Of a stretch of 64,000 nt of DNA, positions 21,930-34,722 are shown piece after piece. The position numbers and the translations under genes were made by a program. Origin of the DNA: Cyathus striatus (lineage: Eukaryota; Basidiomycota; Agaricomycetes; Agaricales; Nidulariaceae). Where the stretch lies: assembly GCA_025738555.1 (NCBI GenBank), contig JAOVFP010000010.1, positions 248,001 through 312,000 on the forward strand. Direction: 5' to 3'. Each line of letters starts with the position of its first letter. The stretch's first letter is position 1. Under the pieces are notes generated by a model that had not been told where the DNA came from, ran no database searches, and was given only the letters and a program-made list of their open reading frames with translations.

Positions 21930-24849
21930 GCGCTCAAAGACAACATATGTACGTAGCGATGAAACTCTTCAGAACAAATATGCTATGGCACAACGCGTAC
22001 CTCTTTCAGATTCGTAGTTACTAAGTACTCCATCACATTTCTCAACTGCTCAGAAGCTCTGTGACGACATGTTTCGTATTTCATGGGTTCCCCTGTGCGT
22101 TTCCAGTCTCTTGGCCACTCCTTGTTTATTCTTCTGTAGTATGAGGTATTCAACCTTAGAGGACACGACAGATTAAGCGTACCTGTTGAACTGTACACAT
22201 AACCAGTGTAATAAGATCAGGATTATCAAATTACATTTGTTACTTTGTACTAGTTCAGTATACCTTTCATTCTATGAGATCGATCCTGTTCCATTGTTAC
22301 AATTACATTCAAAGGAACAGGATCTATTCCTCAGAAGTTGTCTCATGTCGCCTTGCACTCATAAGATGGTACCCCGCGATATCAGTAGATATGCTACTCG
22401 CACATTGTTACATAAATAGCCTCATTCGTTAAGTCAAAGTTTCAACAAATTAACCAAAAACCTCCTTTCATAACCTCCTTGAAAACAATGTAACATCTCA
22501 TTCACGCCCTTCCCTTTCATCGGGCTTTCACTTCCCCATTCTGACTCCCCAGCTCAGCGAACATATTTCACTTTACCCACTCGAAGTCATACTGAGATAA
22601 CCTACAACATCAACCTTGTCCACTCGGAGCGCATTTATGGGTAGACTGAACTGGGTCAAGCTCGGTGATAAGTAGCATACGGCACGAGCGGCCCGCGCTC
22701 AACCTCGCATCAACGCATTAACTGTGGGAAATGTGGAAGCTTCGCACGGACCATTGGATTCGAAGTGAATCCATCTGTCACAACTTCATCTGCTTACTCC
22801 CAGCTACGCTAAGTCACGACTATCTAAAAGCGGCGGGGCCATGGACTCTTGAACACGATGCGAGTCAGTGCCTGTAAAATGTGACATCGAGAACCCCGAC
22901 CGTTACGTCTCGAGAGTCGAGACTGGGGTCAGACCACATAAACCGCCCACAGTTCGCACATCCCGGGCCCTCGCTTGCCCTCTTCTGTAACCATTCGCTG
23001 CATGAAACATACGTCGATTTCGAGTTCAGCCAGCCGATTCAAGGTTCGAATACATTGGTACGTGCACGTCCATTCCAACTCCCTCGGCAGCAAATAACAC
23101 TCATACCCCCAGCGACTGGAACAAAGGACCATCAATTCGGTCTTATTCGCGCATCACAGCTGTCGCTCCCCTCCTCGTGGGCGTCCATCCAACGTTCTGT
23201 CTACCGCCGGCTCGCTAGCAGCATCGGGCCTGCGACGTCTTCGAAGGTGATTCCTCGAACCAGACAACGGATTGGGATGCAAAGTATCCTCAAGCCGTCG
23301 TCTCAATGCTGCAGAATCTGGTTAGCGTGTACCGAGTACTATTGGGTTCAAAGAGAAGAATTGGTGGAGCGTAGCTTGTGAACAGTTTGATTATGACCGA
23401 GGTACTGGAACACATGTGCGTCCACCCCTTCATCTGTATTCCGAAGCTCTTACCAACGTACTCACAGGGTTCGAAAGTTCTTCCACTACCGAGAGCCGTA
23501 ATTCTCCCCCACTTTCATCTTACACTCCATCTCCACCATCGTCTTCACGTACGAAATCACGACTCCATCCCACGCACGCTGCGCGAATACGACAACATAG
23601 TCAACGAGAGACAGGCGTACGCCAGGAAAATATACGACGTGCGACCTTTCTTCCTAGGACTGCTCTGCACGTGCAGCGTAATCCTTATTGTATTTCGAGA
23701 CAGTCTGGTCTTCTAGTTCACATTACAGGACATAGCAGAGTCCGGACTGAGTGAAGTCAAGTGTACCTGCTACCATGTACCAAGCATAACGTGTTTCGAC
23801 ATGGTACGTTCTCTACTTTATCAATAACGTGATACACCACTCACTCCTCCAAACCCGCAGAAGTCCATCCTTCCCCCCTGAAACCTCCTACTCAACCAAC
23901 GTCTGTGATGTGCTACAACGATCTACAACCCAACCAACATGATCAAGACTCAACGTACACTCAACTCGGAGATATACCATGGCCTGTGAAGAACAGTGTT
24001 TTAAATACTCGTTGAGTGTAGGTGTGACTTGCTGTGTACAGAAATGCTAAGCGCCGGCGATAAAGTGTAAGATGATCCTAGGGCGGACTAATACGTTTTC
24101 CTCTCGTTCACATTGGTATTCTCTCTTCAAAGCACGATCTGTGCTTTTATCTTTTTGGCGCTTAACAAGTTGTCGCCTATTTTTACACTGGATCGCACGC
24201 ATGTATACCTTGCTCATTTAATAAAACTCCTTTGAATACTTCTTAAGAACTCGAGGTTATCGCTCTCACAAGGGATTATTTTTACTTAATAACGTCGATG
24301 CGATCGTTAACCGGTATCTAAGCCACCCACCTACCTCACAGGTAGCGAATTCTTTCCACCTTCCTTCCTGGAACTCCGCAGTGGACCAAGGACACGACAG
24401 CATTTCCAGCTCTTATGATGGTCCACAAAAACATAGGTACCTGCGCGTTGATGCTCCCTCTCAACCACGAGTTAATCACAAGCGTTTTCTCAGGTATAGA
24501 AGTCCTTCCGACGACGTCCGTCATCCACCCTCTACAAGCCGTGGCCCCAACTAACATCCACACTATGGGAGACGAAAATAGAACAGACCATCAATTCGCG
24601 ACTACTTCCCTCGTAGACGGATCAGTCTACCGCGATATCGCTAGAACATCAGGCCTGCGACGTATTCGAAGGCGATGCGTTCTAAATGGGACCTTCCGAG
24701 AACACATGATGAACACATGATTTTCTCATGTACAGCATCCTAACAGCATTGAAAATGCTATATATGCTCTTCTCCTCCAACCAAACTCTTCCACCAAGAC
24801 CTTACCAAACATCCCCGAGTCGTTTATCATCAGAGTATCTTGCACATAT
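21930..24849 (+). other. 5' region of NACHT unit U2
   Basis: Matches 58,650-61,649 nearly end to end, with identity becoming very high from about 24,200 (the copies lie exactly 36,800 bp apart from there on). It includes the module with GTGGGAAA..CGCACGGACCATTG near 22,730, two recurrent VYR..ASNIG-type segments (23,200 and 24,630), and scattered exon-like fragments. No intact gene is visible. Confidence 0.55.
24759..24765 (+). promoter_or_regulatory. TATA box of type-B NACHT copy 2
   Basis: TATATAT lies 91 bp upstream of the start codon at 24850, followed by a pyrimidine-rich leader; the identical arrangement precedes the copy at 61.65 kb. Confidence 0.55.
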
Positions 24850-27800
24850 ATGGCTTTCGAAGGAGCGAACAATTTCAAAATTATTGTTGGTGGAGATTTC
24901 AATCAACAGGAAAATCATTGTCATGAACATTCTGGTTAATAAACACTCAATCTTTCGAACTTTTCCTACCATATTGACACATTCAGCCAAAGCAATGGAT
25001 ATTATCACTCGTGCAGCATGTCCAGGAGCAGGCCATAACTCTGCTGAGCGTGCTGACCCTCCCAAGTGTCATCCTGATACGAGAAAGATAGTAATCGAAG
25101 AGATTATGAAATGGGTTAACACACCAGATCCAGAGAATCGAATTATGTGGTTGAATGGATCTGCTGGCGTAGGAAAGTCTGCCATTGCTCAGACTATAGC
25201 GGAGGACTCGAGGAACACGTTAATTTCCAGTTTTTCTTTTCACGAACCTTTACAAGTACAGGACGAGATGACGGAACAAGAGTTATTCCAACAATCGTAT
25301 ATCATCTTGCGATTAGGATTCCAGAAGTAAGAAGTTTGATCTTGGAAGAGCTGAAGCGCGACCCAGCCATATTTCACCACTCAATGGAGAAACAGTTGAA
25401 GAGTCTAGTCATAGATCCAATCATGCATCTTAAGATGAATGGTGATCTCCTTACTCCATGCCTTGTAATAATTGATGGTCTAGATGAATGTAATAACACT
25501 GATGTTCAATCAAGGATCATAAAGGCTATCACAGGCATTGCAGTGTCTCAGCCGCTGCAGCTGAGGTTTCTCATAGCAAGCAGACCAGAACATGAAATTC
25601 AGAAAACATTCAATTTACCATTGGTCAATAATATATCCACTCACCTGACTCTAGACTGGAAATATAATCCAGATCAGGATATCAAGACATATCTTCTAGA
25701 TGCATTCAACATCATTAAACAGACTCATGTCTTAGCCTCTGAATTATCTGGAATTTCCAGCTGGCCAGCATGGTATGACCTAGCAAAATTGGTGCACAAA
25801 TCATCGGGGCAGTTTATTTATGCTTTGACTGTGGTTAAATTCATTTCTGATGATAATCATGATCCACGAGAAGCTCTTAAGGCTATCATTCATAAGACTG
25901 TGAGGGACACATTAGAAGGAAACCCTTTTGCTGAGCTAGATGCACTGTATGATTACATTCTTTCATCAGCTGCATCTAAAACAAAGGGAGGGTATGACAC
26001 AATTATGGATATATTAAAAGTAATAGCTCTCTCACAAAAAGATACTGATCAACTTGGGATGTTCACCGTGATGAGCCGCAAACCATCTGTCGTCGATCAT
26101 ATCCAGTATCTAGCTGAATTCTTAGGAATTAAGAAATCAGATCTGAAGTTACGGATGCTGCACCTTCGCTCATTAGTATATATACCGACGGAGGTCAGCA
26201 ATATCAGATTAGGTGTACATCCCATTAGATTTGATCACGCTTCTGTTAAAGATTTTTTGTTGGACCCATCTAGGTCAGGGAGATTTTTCATTGATCCTGT
26301 AAAAGGAAACATATTCTTGGCACAACGTTGTCAGGCTACAATTTTGCATATTCTATTTGAGGACAGTCACCCTGCCAAAGGGGCCCGGGATGAATATCAT
26401 ATCACGACTGTAAAGAATTATGCTGCTCGTAACTATTTTCGCCACATGAAGTACAGCAAGTTCGATATTCAACTATTAAATGAATTTCGACAACTGCAAG
26501 ACGTGCCGTTGTTTATCTCAGATATGTTCTCAAAGATAGCAGGGAAGGAAATGATGAATGTGCTTGAACATGTTTTTTATTTTTATTTTTCAAAGGAAGT
26601 AAGTAGGGATGAATTTTCATATGATATTAAGCTACTACTATTGTATGTTATAGAACTTCGCTGTCCCAAGAGAAATGATGTCCGAAGATGTTAGCATATG
26701 CATAAGCAATGCAATGGATGAATTCATCTTGAAGAATTTTATTGATACTGGGGAGACATATATTCATGCCATAAGAGACATTATACGTGAAAGGGAGAAA
26801 AACTCGCACTATAGTACTCCTGGCATGAGATGCTGGACGGCAGCAATTATGGAGAGCCCTTTACGAGGACGTCATATCTATCTAAGTAAAGAAAAAAGCC
26901 TTTTCTTGATTCGTCGAATATTGGAGCAGTGGTACCAAATGTATGTTATCAGTCATCTATAGTAAATTAAATCAGAATTGTTATTACAGCATCTTTAGAG
27001 TTTCTTCCGATTTTTATGATCTTCCAGTGTTTGGAGTAGAAACTCATGATTATTCACCAATCATGAGATATTTATTCTTCAGAATCAAACCATCTTTAGT
27101 GAAGTACAGTGATATGCTTGACTACTGTTCACTCAATCGTATCAAAAAGATTTTAAAGGCATGGTGTTTACGTCATATATTCATCAATGAATATCTAACC
27201 TGTCCGTATTGCAGAAACTTGATTCGATTGAGGAAAACAATGATCCAAACAGAAATAACGAAATTGAAGACTCAGAAGATGAGTCTGACGAGAAATGGGA
27301 GGGTCGTCTTCACTTCTCCGATAATCCAATCATCCTCATTCCCCCACCCATTGTTCCTATCGAAAACCCCATTTTATCCTCACTGTTCTCACCTCCTACT
27401 TTGCCTCCCACTACTCAGACACCATCCCAACCAGTTCGAGCAGCAAATAATGCTCATACTTCAACTTCTACCTTGAATCAACCCTCTACACCATTCCCAA
27501 AGCTCAGGTACGCCATGCCACATCACATGAGCACGCCGTCGTCACATGGCAGACAAGATTCTTTATCCAAGGGCCATAGAAATCCATGGCGACAAAGAAT
27601 CATCTCAAGAATACAAAAGTGGTTCAGAGGAGGAAATGGATACAGTGGATAATAGCATTGGATACACCAATTTGGAAGGTCGTACCCACTCGGAGATAGA
27701 TATTCATGGACATGTAAACGTTGAATCACATGCTCAGGAGAATACACAACAATCATTACCAGAAGACAACGTAAATTCAGACGGTGGAGTAGACGTTCCC

Positions 27801-27929
27801 CCCGTACCACGGAATGCAGTATTCGACTCTTTTTGTTACCTTATCTCGCTGTACACTCATTGCCTCTTACTGACTTCTCTTCTTGCATTCATAATCATCA
27901 TATACATAACTGTCGTACATATGATCTGA
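24850..27929 (+). pseudogene. NACHT-NLR type B copy 2, one-base frameshift, membrane tail
   Basis: Exon 1 (24850-24934) encodes MAFEGANNFKIIVGGDF; a phase-1 intron (24935-24986) leads to ERADPPKCHPDTR and the P-loop GSAGVGKS. A run of five T at 25231-25235, six in the 61.65-kb copy, breaks the frame; otherwise Walker B (LVIIDGLDECN), LIASRPE and HASVKDFLLDPSRSG are intact. Introns are 26599-26653 and 26941-26989. The tail is unlike the other copies. After the shared EDSEDESDE it becomes proline/threonine-rich (27,300-27,510). Then, in another frame (27,546-27,929), comes an acidic stretch and a hydrophobic segment of about 25 residues (SLLAFIIIIYITVV core) that looks membrane-spanning. The frame change in the tail may be an unrecognised intron. 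The single T loss could also be a sequencing error. Confidence 0.8.
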
Positions 27930-28530
27930 GAATACTAGCTTTACTTTTCCCAACTTTTCTCTTTATTATGAGCTCATTGGGATTAGAAGGTTGGATGGTG
28001 TCGAACCACTTGGATATTCTTTTGTCGGGTGGGTAATTTGTAGTTTCTTTGTTAGTTGTATTTAATATGGTCGGATGATCTGGATCATGGACCGCAAAAC
28101 TGACTAATATTATAATCATCGTGCGGTATTAGTGGCTACATAGAGTATCGCGGCATCTCGCACTAGCAGGTAAAATCCAGGGCCTCTGGTTCACCTAAGT
28201 CGAACATTTCAGGGTATAAAGGTAGACTACATACCATACACAAAAATGGCATCCTGAGAGAAATAGGAAACGTACGAGGTAAGTATAATAACCGAGGTAA
28301 CCACGGAGAGTCTATAACTTGGATCCTGCGGCTTGTCCTCAGAGCACGGATTCGAAGTTCGCATTTGAATGCTTAAGCTCTTGATCTTGAGCCTTGCCTT
28401 TATGGGCACTTTTGATGTAGATTACATGGCTGCTCGACGATGCTGCAGTTCAAAAGCTAAGCTTGGACTGAAGTCAAACTGAAGTCACTAAGCCCGAGCT
28501 CGGTTAAGCGCTACGCACCAAGACAAGCGA
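27930..28530. other. 3' flank of U2
   Basis: Contains GATCTGGATCATG and AATCATCGTGCGGTATTAGT, shared with the 3' flanks at 9.2 kb and 46.3 kb. No gene is seen. Confidence 0.5.
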
Positions 28531-28534
28531 CCCT

Positions 28535-30962
28535 GCCGGTAGTGTTGCCGCGGACCGAACTGGACTGGACCGAACTTGGGTTTTATGCTGAGTTCGTTGG
28601 AGCGGACTGGACGAACTCAAATGTGGGAATAAGTCCGCTTGAGTTCGTAAGTACGGACTGGACACGGACGGACTGTGTTGATGTCGGTCTTGTCGGTGAT
28701 ATGTAGCTGTAGCCAATGAAAAAGGAGTAAGAACCGAGTAAGTAGCTGTTTCAATATGATTGTGTAGCGGCGACCGGGTAGCAACAGCGGGTGGGGCCTA
28801 GAGGTTTGGATGGCGGTATGAAGAATAAGTATATGTGTTATTGCAATGTACACTACAGTTCTTCTAGTACAGGAGATGAATACCCTTCTTCCTCTGCATT
28901 ACTAATGAGCTCATTGAGTTCCTTGGGCCGCTGCTGTTCTCTCAATTCCGTCGCAACAGACAGCGTAACTGGTCCAGATATAGTATAATCCTCGCTGAAT
29001 ATCCCTGGTGAATGTTAGAAGGTCCTGCCTGTACGAGTACTTCAATATCTGTAGTGCTTCAAAGAGTGTTGGCGATATTTCGCTGCACCGAAGTGTTGCT
29101 GTTTCTTTACTTGAGGAAAAAGCACGCTCACATGACACAGCGGATGCTTGAGCAGGTAAAACATTCATTACTACGTAGAATTACAGAGGGAATGTAAATA
29201 AATTTAGCTATGTTAAAGTTAGAAACACGATTATAAGTAATGAAGTACTAGTTGAATCACATAGTACTTACCTCCAGAAATTTACAAGATTGGCAGTAGA
29301 TTCCCTAAGGTAAAATATTCCTGCTGCTTCATATATATCCAGTTCTCGCTCCGCTGTCCGTCTATCTTCAGCTATTTTTTGACTATGCTCGTCTTCAATT
29401 TCTTGAGGGGAAAATGTATGCGACAACATAATACTTGGGCTTGAATTGTGCTGGATGTCTGTTTGATGCAAGGGTGCTCACGGATCGGAAAAAAGACCTA
29501 GGGTCTATTTTTTTGAAATCACCACTTTGCCTGGACTAACTAACTATAAGTGCTTACTAAGCGATCAAAATTACCATATATAGAAGGTATATTGTTTGTC
29601 AGCATAAGTTCTTCATCTTCACTTCGTAAGTTCTATTGAGTTCTCAGCAAGTTTCTCAAGATCTCAACAAATACCCAACAAACTCCCAGATATTGTTATA
29701 CTTACTTTCCAGCTTGTTAGATTCTTTCTATTGCATGTACTCCATTTCTATTTAAACTTGACAGCTGGTAGTATTTTCTGAGGTACTTCTATGTATCTTT
29801 AAATCACCTTTCACATACAATATAGTACTCAAGACTTTCAACTGAAGTTTGAACCCTCTCAGACTTTGAATAATATCTTAATCATGGACCTGTCAGTAAG
29901 GTAATAAGCAGTTAGTATTATTTAGTGTAAACACATCATTCATAATTTCAACAATTTTTGACTCATTCTAAGTTCTAACTCCCTCACTTCTTCCTGCATC
30001 AGATTGGTCACCTACCCACCCACAACCTTGTGAATACTTCTTTAAATTTACCTCACTGTTTAATACAAGTTAAATGGCATAAAAAAACTGTGCTTGCTTC
30101 TAACCTCTCTTACATCATGTTATTCTATTTCTCTTTCTCCTTACCATTTATTTTTATGGTATAAAGAGCCGAAGCAATAACAACTGATTTCTTGGGTGGG
30201 AAATTATGGTGTTTCAATTTATATTACTTGCAAATGCACTGCAAATACCTTGTTACTGCTGCTCCTTAATTTACAAACAGGAGTGATCACATATTACAAT
30301 GAAATACAACTATTTACAACAGTTTGCAGTAGTGTATCCTGCTTACCATAATAGTAGAGGATTAATTGCAAGTTTAAGTGATTAAGTAGAACTTTGAACA
30401 CATATATTTCAATGCAACACCACTATTTAGGGTACTTGTGAGTACAGAATATGAAAATAAATTACCTTCAGTACCCCAAATATGTATCAGAACCTCACTC
30501 AAGGTTTCTGTAAGGGGGGTTCCATTTTTTTTTTCTGGCCTTCAGCCAGGACTAACTAACCAACTACCCGTGGGAAACTAGGATCCGTGCACCCCCTTGG
30601 TTTGATGAGCAGTTGATACCGAAGAATGCCGCCGGAAGACATCGAGACCACGAAAGCGACTGTAAGCTTGTGATGCCTTTTCTACAGCGAATACGGTGAT
30701 TAAGGGTCTGTTCGGATACCAGAATACGGTTGTATGGGTCTCAGTTTGGATGTTAGCAATTGTCATTGAACGCGTCGCGTCGCATCACGTGTAGTTCTGA
30801 CACAACATCAACGGATTTTGATGGGTCCGTCCAGGACCGTCCGGAGTCCGCAATCTCAGTTCGCTCACATTCGTTCTTACGGACTCCAACGGACTATGGC
30901 AAAAACGGACCGGACCGATCTGAGTCCGCTTTCAGTTCAGTCCGTGCGGCAACACTACCTGC
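28535..30962 (-). mobile_element. hAT transposon remnant
   Basis: Ends match as GGTAGTGTTGCCG...CGGCAACACTACC. Both subterminal regions are dense in GTCCG/CGGAC words (28,550-28,680 and 30,830-30,950), as expected for transposase-binding clusters. A minus-strand remnant of a hAT transposase lies inside. No 8-bp target duplication could be made out, and the right end abuts the unit-5' module at 30,963. Confidence 0.65.
28911..29471 (-). pseudogene. hAT transposase C-terminal fragment
   Basis: 29,471-29,268 encodes a piece ending ELDIYEAAGIFYLRESTAN..VNFW, then an intron-like gap, then 29,168-28,911 encodes VLPAQASAVSCERAFSSSKE and SPTLFEALQILKYSYR. This is the hAT C-terminal dimerisation region (the usual CERxFS and LMEALQxLK landmarks). 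The N-terminal zinc finger and most of the RNase-H-like core are absent, so it is a relic. The intervening 29.5-30.6 kb is AT-rich with no further recognisable exon. Confidence 0.75.
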
Positions 30963-33240
30963 CGGGTAGCGCTCAACTTCGCGTCAGCGTGGGAAAGATG
31001 GAAGCTCTCGCACGGACCATTAAATTCGAAGAGAAACCCTCCGGCTGGTGACTTGCTTGCAGAATGTGACATCAATCTTTCAGCTTTCTTCCCAGTGCCA
31101 ACGTCACTTCTCTTGACCATGGGGTCGGTGTTCGGATGCTAGAGTATGGAGTTGGTATGGAGCATCGAACGAACGGAACCGGAAACATACAATAAGGTGC
31201 GCTTGGGCTACGTGCACTTCAATGTCTCCCTCTCAAATGTGCGTTACTCACTTGCCTCCTTCCTCAGGCATGGATCACCTTGCTTCATCCACGTTTACTA
31301 GCACTTTCCACCCACATTACTCCCGAGTCCCAACGACTGGAACGAACAGCCCATCGATTCAATCGTTTTCGTCCACGCACCACAGTTGTGACTACTACCC
31401 TAGTGGACGTCGAGAACTGGCTTGTAAAGTATCTTCAGGCCGTTGTTCTAAAGTACAGACACTGGTTAGCGTGTATCAGGTGGAGCGTAGCTTTGGTGTC
31501 GTATGGGTATTGCCTTTGATGTGCTAGTTCTGGAATGCACGTACATACATCCTTTCATCTTTATTTTTGAGCTCCAGCCAACCTACTCACAGGTTAGACG
31601 GCTTTTCTGCTACCAATGCCATAACGCTCCCAGAATTACATCCAACACATCATCTCTCCCGTTCCCTTCACATCAGAAATCACCAACCAACGAGCGGAAT
31701 ATATTGCAATATGGTCACCCGGGGTACGTGCCCGTCGACGTCTCCCTTGAGCTCTCATCCGCACGTTACTTACTAGCCTCCATTCTTAGGCACAAAGCAT
31801 CTTCCGTCATCACTTTTAACCTCCGCCAAGATTATGGGAACGAACCACTATCAATTCGGTCTCGTCCGCGCATTGCAGCTGTCGCTACTCCCTTGTATAC
31901 CGTCCATCCAACGTTCAATCTACCCCGAACTCACTAGCAACATCGGACTGTGACGTCTTCGAAGACGATTGGTCGAGCCAGACAGCAGATCGGAATGCAG
32001 CGTATCTTCACGCCATTGTGCCAACACGGAAGACGCTGGATAAAGGGAATCCAATCTTTCATTTCAAAGTTCAATAGTGAAGTGTAGCTTGGGAGCAGTA
32101 TAAGTGTCGTCTTTGAGGTGCTGGAACGCACGTACGTCCCTCCTTCATTTGTATTTTAAAACTCCAGCCAACCTACTTAAAGGATTCGTCTCATAGCTCT
32201 TCCACTACGAAAGCCATAACGCTCGCAGAATAACATCCTGCACTCCTCTCCACCATCCTCCTCACGAACGAACACAGCACCCTTCTATGAACGGCGCAAC
32301 ACCCTAGTCCACGAGTGATTAGCGTATGCCAGCGATACACTTGACTTACTCGGACTGCTCGCTCAATGACCAAACGTATGCACGTAGCAGCGTAACTCGT
32401 ATATAGTGCACAATTGTATGGGTGGTGTTAGGGTTTCCGGAGAACTATATCAGGACGATGGTATTGCACAGCACATCGTATGTCTTCACTCTTCCTCTAT
32501 AAAGAGATGATTATTGACATACACTAAAGTGATATACTAACGACGCAGATGGACATGTGCAATCATGTCGCAACATTTGTATATGTTAATGTAGATAAAG
32601 CCTTTATCCATGAGGATATGTATAGCACTCCCGTTCGAGTATCTAGAGGACATTAGATGTTTCGTGTGTATCATCTTCAAACACGTTCATGTCGTTCAGA
32701 AGCCATACACACTTTTTCTTTGAAATGTCCAACGGACTCGTATGTATCCTTGTTCACGTTGACTCGTCTAACGTGTTCTTATTTGCCACACATAGCTGTT
32801 TCTTATCTACGCACGGGATCGCATGTATACATACTTCTAATATAATGTTTCTTCGAAGGGTGCGGGTTCACGGTAGACGGTCTCATGATTTTTTTTAAAA
32901 TCTCTTCACCTCGATGCGAGCGATAACACAAGTAATTTCGCGGTAGCGATCCACTGTTTTATCGTCACTGGAGTACCGGCTTATTTATAGCAATAGTAAT
33001 CGATGGAATCGATACTAATTTCGGGTCAGCAGACTACGTATAGTGCCTATGCAGATTTATATACTAGCAAATGTGAACTGTGGGAGACTGTGGGAGATTG
33101 ATTTGGATGACTAGGTTCCTCTCTCCGAGTCTTTGCTCCGACAGCAGCTCCCTTGTGGGTGCCTGTAACTGATTCTAAATGGATTGTGATTATTACTTGT
33201 TAGATGTTCTGCTGTGAATAAACCAGAGGAGTTGTGACGT
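30963..33240 (+). other. 5' region of unit U3, no NACHT gene
   Basis: Begins with the GCTCAAC..GTGGGAAAGATGG..CGCACGGACCATT module and repeats the order of the other 5' regions: GGTCGGTGTTCGGAT near 31,115, AGGCATGG near 31,268, the VYRELASNIG-type segment near 31,920, and GCACGGGATCGCATGTATAC near 32,810. It ends near 33,180 where the other units continue toward a TATA box and NACHT gene; here neither follows. Confidence 0.6.
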
Positions 33241-33367
33241 TCTAGGATGTTCCACACTAGAACTTAGAAGTTCATAAACTTGCTGGGAATGGTGATGAGG
33301 AGTACCAGTAACCAGTTCATCATGTGCATTGTCTCATTATTCTATTGAGCTACCCAAGGACAACCAT

Positions 33368-33610
33368 GATCACCCAATGCATCTATACAATAGTAGTATT
33401 CAATTAGATAAATCAATGATTGTCTATGATCACCTAATACATTCATACAATAGTAGTATTCAATTAAAAACAATCCAGTGATTGTTTATGATCACCTAAC
33501 CATCCATACAATAGTAATATCCAATTAGAAACAATCAATGATTGCTTATGATCATTTAATACATTCATACAATAGTAGTATTCAATTAGAACCTCAATGA
33601 TTGTTTATGA
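33368..33610. repeat. Four-copy ~60-bp tandem repeat
   Basis: Units start with GATCA at 33368, 33428, 33490 and 33550 and share ATACAATAGTAGTATTCAAT. They are 59-62 bp long, AT-rich and imperfect. There are no spacers, so it is a minisatellite. Confidence 0.85.
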
Positions 33611-34590
33611 TCCCAATCATAAAATAGCATGGCTTATTCGATTGGGGCTGTGGAGGAGGATATTGGCTTGACAGTATCCTCTCGACAAAGAAATATGCGA
33701 GTGGGTGGCACATCTGTCCAACCCTTCAGATCCTAGTGAGGTTGCATGAGAGACAAAGTTGGGGGGTAAGCATAACCTGACATTCTCAAAGTGTATGTAC
33801 AACATTTATGTAGGTAAGCTACATGAGGTAAACAATGAGTAAGCGACAGTATGTATGGAGTGAGGTAATGGAGATGAAAAACACATTTTTGCCATGCAGG
33901 CAGAATGCCTGCTCTACAGGGCAATCATATAACACTGCTGTCATATGATCAGAATGGCTGGCACTTATGACAGTAGAGGAGAGAATAACAAAGGGGTTCA
34001 AGAGCCATAATAAAAGCCGCAGATTGTATCTGGTATAACATGAGGGGTACTGAAAACATCAAGAAATGAACCGACGTACCTTATACAAACATTCACAATC
34101 ATGCTCCTTTCACTGGGATCCGTATACCGACCCAATGTTCATTCACACTGAAATGGCCTATGGCTTTGATCTGCACTTAGGTGCATGTGTGCACAGTAGC
34201 ATTTAAAGAACACTTTAGCTCTTGAGCTGTGCCTTTACATGGGTGTTCTGAGGATATCAGAGATTGCATTAGGCACACGCGAGCCTGTGCATTGTGAGGG
34301 AAATACTTATGACATAGAGCTGAGTGATATCTTCAAAGTGTACCGAATGTGTGATGCAAGTGGAAAGTGTGTGAAGCGAGCAACTAGTGCCAGTGAGTAC
34401 TTGAGGGGTAGGTCCGAAAAGCGACACCATACACCATGTAATATTGGGTTTGTAGTTACAAAAAGTGCTGGATGAATGAGTAGCTGTGTCAAAATTTACA
34501 CAGTGTAACTTCCCACACCAAAAATAAATGTGTTTCTTTAACTGAGTAATCCTGAGTTAACATTTTATAATTTTTCAAAATACAGTAGTG
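33611..34590. other. Paralogue of the 4.3-kb element's target, with empty site
   Basis: 33,960-34,400 matches 9,390-9,753 joined to 14,068-14,177. The join falls in GCATTAGGCACACGCGAGCC near 34,266, where no insert is present. This is the reference for the boundaries of the 9754-14067 element. No intact gene is seen. Confidence 0.65.
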
Positions 34591-34624
34591 GTATGGGCAT
34601 AAGTAAAGTATGTATCAAGGTACC

Positions 34625-34722
34625 TATAACAGTAGATTGCTTAGTGGTAAGTTGTGTTCGTACTACTTCAACTGAATTTGAAGATTCTTAGTTCAAACCC
34701 CTCTCTACATATTTTTTTTATA
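34625..34722 (+). repeat. tRNA-like (SINE-type) segment
   Basis: GATTGCTTAGTGGTAAG resembles a polymerase III A box and TTAGTTCAAACCCC a B box about 60 nt later, followed by a run of eight T. GTAGA and TCTAC could pair as a partial acceptor stem, but a full cloverleaf does not form by eye. A decayed tRNA-derived SINE is the best guess. Confidence 0.35.

Noticed and set aside
27508..27552. 45-nt intron in the tail of NACHT copy 2 (GTACGC..GGCAG)
   Set aside because: Its removal keeps the same frame and does not connect to the membrane-type segment, so it does not solve the tail; left undecided.
33368..33610. CRISPR-like array
   Set aside because: The ~60-bp units are contiguous without unique spacers and the genome is eukaryotic; it is a minisatellite.
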